From positions 1-64,000 of the forward strand of contig NZ_BATQ01000119.1 in NCBI RefSeq assembly GCF_000739635.1: a stretch of DNA of 64,000 nt, given 5' to 3'. How positions within the stretch are numbered: the stretch's first letter is position 1; the number at the start of each line of letters is the position of its first letter. This stretch comes from Verrucomicrobium sp. BvORR034. Lineage in GTDB: Bacteria; Verrucomicrobiota; Verrucomicrobiia; Verrucomicrobiales; Verrucomicrobiaceae. A model generated the notes under the pieces. The model searched no databases and was not told the origin of the DNA. It was given only the letters and a program-made list of their open reading frames with translations. This document shows positions 63,339-64,000 of this stretch, one piece after another. Made by a program: the position numbers and the translations under genes.

Positions 63339-64000
63339 CTACACCTGGCGCGGGTGGGTCATGTTCTCCGGCTTGAGGAGCTCATCCAGCTGCTCCTTGC
63401 TCAGCCAGCCCTTTTGCAGCACCAGATCATAGACGCTCCCGCCTGTCTTCAGCGCCTCTTTCGCAATTGAGGCGCTCCGTTCATAGCCCAACACCGGATT
63501 GAGCGCCGTGACCAGGCCGATGGAGTTGTGCACGTACTCCAGACAGCGCTCGCGATTGGCCTCGATCCCGGCGATGCACCGGCTGTGCAGAATGATGGCC
63601 GCATTTCGCAGGAGCGTCAGGCCAAACAGGAGGTTGAACGCGATCACTGGCTCCGCCATGTTCAGCTCCAGTTCGCTCGCCTCCGCCGCCATGGAGACTG
63701 TGACATCCGCTCCGATGATCTGGAAGCAGATCTGGCTCACCACTTCCGGCACCACAGGGTTCACCTTGCCCGGCATGATGGACGAGCCCGGCTGCATGGG
63801 CGGCAGCTTGATTTCATAGAGCCCGCACCGCGGGCCGGACGACAGCCAGCGCAGGTCGTTGCAGATCTTGGACAGCTGCACTGCCGCCGTCTTCATGGTG
63901 CTGCTCATCAGCACAAACTCGCCCGAGTCCTGGGTGGCCTCCACCAGATCCCCTGCCAGCGTCACAGGAATGCCGCTCACCTCCGCCAGCCGCTGTGTAC
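63339..64000 (-). CDS. aspA: Aspartate ammonia-lyase, C-terminal part (cut by window edge)
   Basis: About 220 codons; the frame remains open through the right edge (reading TQRLAEVSG upstream of the first internal GTG), so the start is outside. The signature loop GSSIMPGKVNP, with the catalytic Ser region of the aspartase/fumarase superfamily, is intact. LSKICNDLRWLSSGPRCGL and EPVIAFNLLFGL favour aspartase over class II fumarase. The C-terminal small domain includes RCLEYVHNSIGLVTALNPVLGYERSASIAKEAL and ends MTHPRQV. Aspartase deaminates L-aspartate to fumarate. Its position ahead of the acetate-kinase fusion and sdhCAB suggests that fumarate is fed to the type B complex. Confidence 0.9.
   Translation of the reverse strand, partial: TQRLAEVSGIPVTLAGDLVEATQDSGEFVLMSSTMKTAAVQLSKICNDLRWLSSGPRCGLYEIKLPPMQPGSSIMPGKVNPVVPEVVSQICFQIIGADVTVSMAAEASELELNMAEPVIAFNLLFGLTLLRNAAIILHSRCIAGIEANRERCLEYVHNSIGLVTALNPVLGYERSASIAKEALKTGGSVYDLVLQKGWLSKEQLDELLKPENMTHPRQV

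Overview
The window looks like chromosomal DNA from a GC-rich member of the Verrucomicrobiota (PVC group). This is inferred from gene content, not from a marker gene. The content includes a giant autotransporter-type beta-strand-repeat protein ending in a PEP-CTERM tail, a double DUF1080 protein, an ECF sigma factor next to a Ser/Thr kinase fused to PEGA and FGE-sulfatase domains, a planctomycete-style sulfatase, a GYF_2 protein and a type B succinate dehydrogenase.

Layout. Positions 1-5.5 kb hold a sulfatase end, an MBL hydrolase, a tail-specific protease (Prc/Ctp), queE (its 5' end broken by one extra T in a poly-T run) and an NlpC/P60-like lipoprotein. Positions 5.5-13 kb hold small secreted proteins and a probable three-gene unit (ceramidase-like, sugar-isomerase-like, PQQ-propeller), then a lipase-like lipoprotein. 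Positions 13-16 kb are mostly non-coding and full of palindromic repeats, interrupted by a tRNA-Leu with the unusual anticodon AAG and by purU. Positions 16-22.5 kb hold a zinc-ribbon trypsin-like protease, a frameshifted LacI regulator, a DJ-1/PfpI protein, an AI-2E-family permease, a methyltransferase and an excisionase-HTH/receiver fusion. Positions 22.9-27.5 kb hold a signalling cluster (kinase-FGE, ECF sigma, degenerate receiver) and trpF. Positions 27.7-30 kb hold DUF1080, DUF4404 and DUF1294 proteins.

Positions 30.0-51.1 kb are a single ORF of about 7,010 codons: a secreted, glycine/threonine/asparagine-rich beta-helix repeat protein with a PA14-like domain near its N-terminus, one dockerin-like Ca loop and a PEP-CTERM anchor at its C-terminus. 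Positions 51.5-55.1 kb are a bacterial NHEJ operon (Ku, PE-ligase LigD, separate polymerase). An SGNH hydrolase and tRNA-Arg(CCG) follow.

Positions 56.8-64 kb are a minus-strand metabolic run in the order aspartase, (cNMP-like)-(acetate kinase)-(PduL N-half), PduL C-half, DUF1269 protein, sdhC, sdhA, sdhB. The three-part fusion puts a whole phosphotransacylase/acetate-kinase pathway behind a Crp-like sensor domain. It is interrupted, exactly in frame, by a single amber codon inside PduL. Together the genes suggest aspartate to fumarate to succinate conversion coupled to acetyl-phosphate ATP formation. The fusion, its amber codon and the giant surface protein are the most noteworthy items. Three separate reading-frame disruptions (queE, lacI, pduL) also mean that base-level accuracy should be checked.
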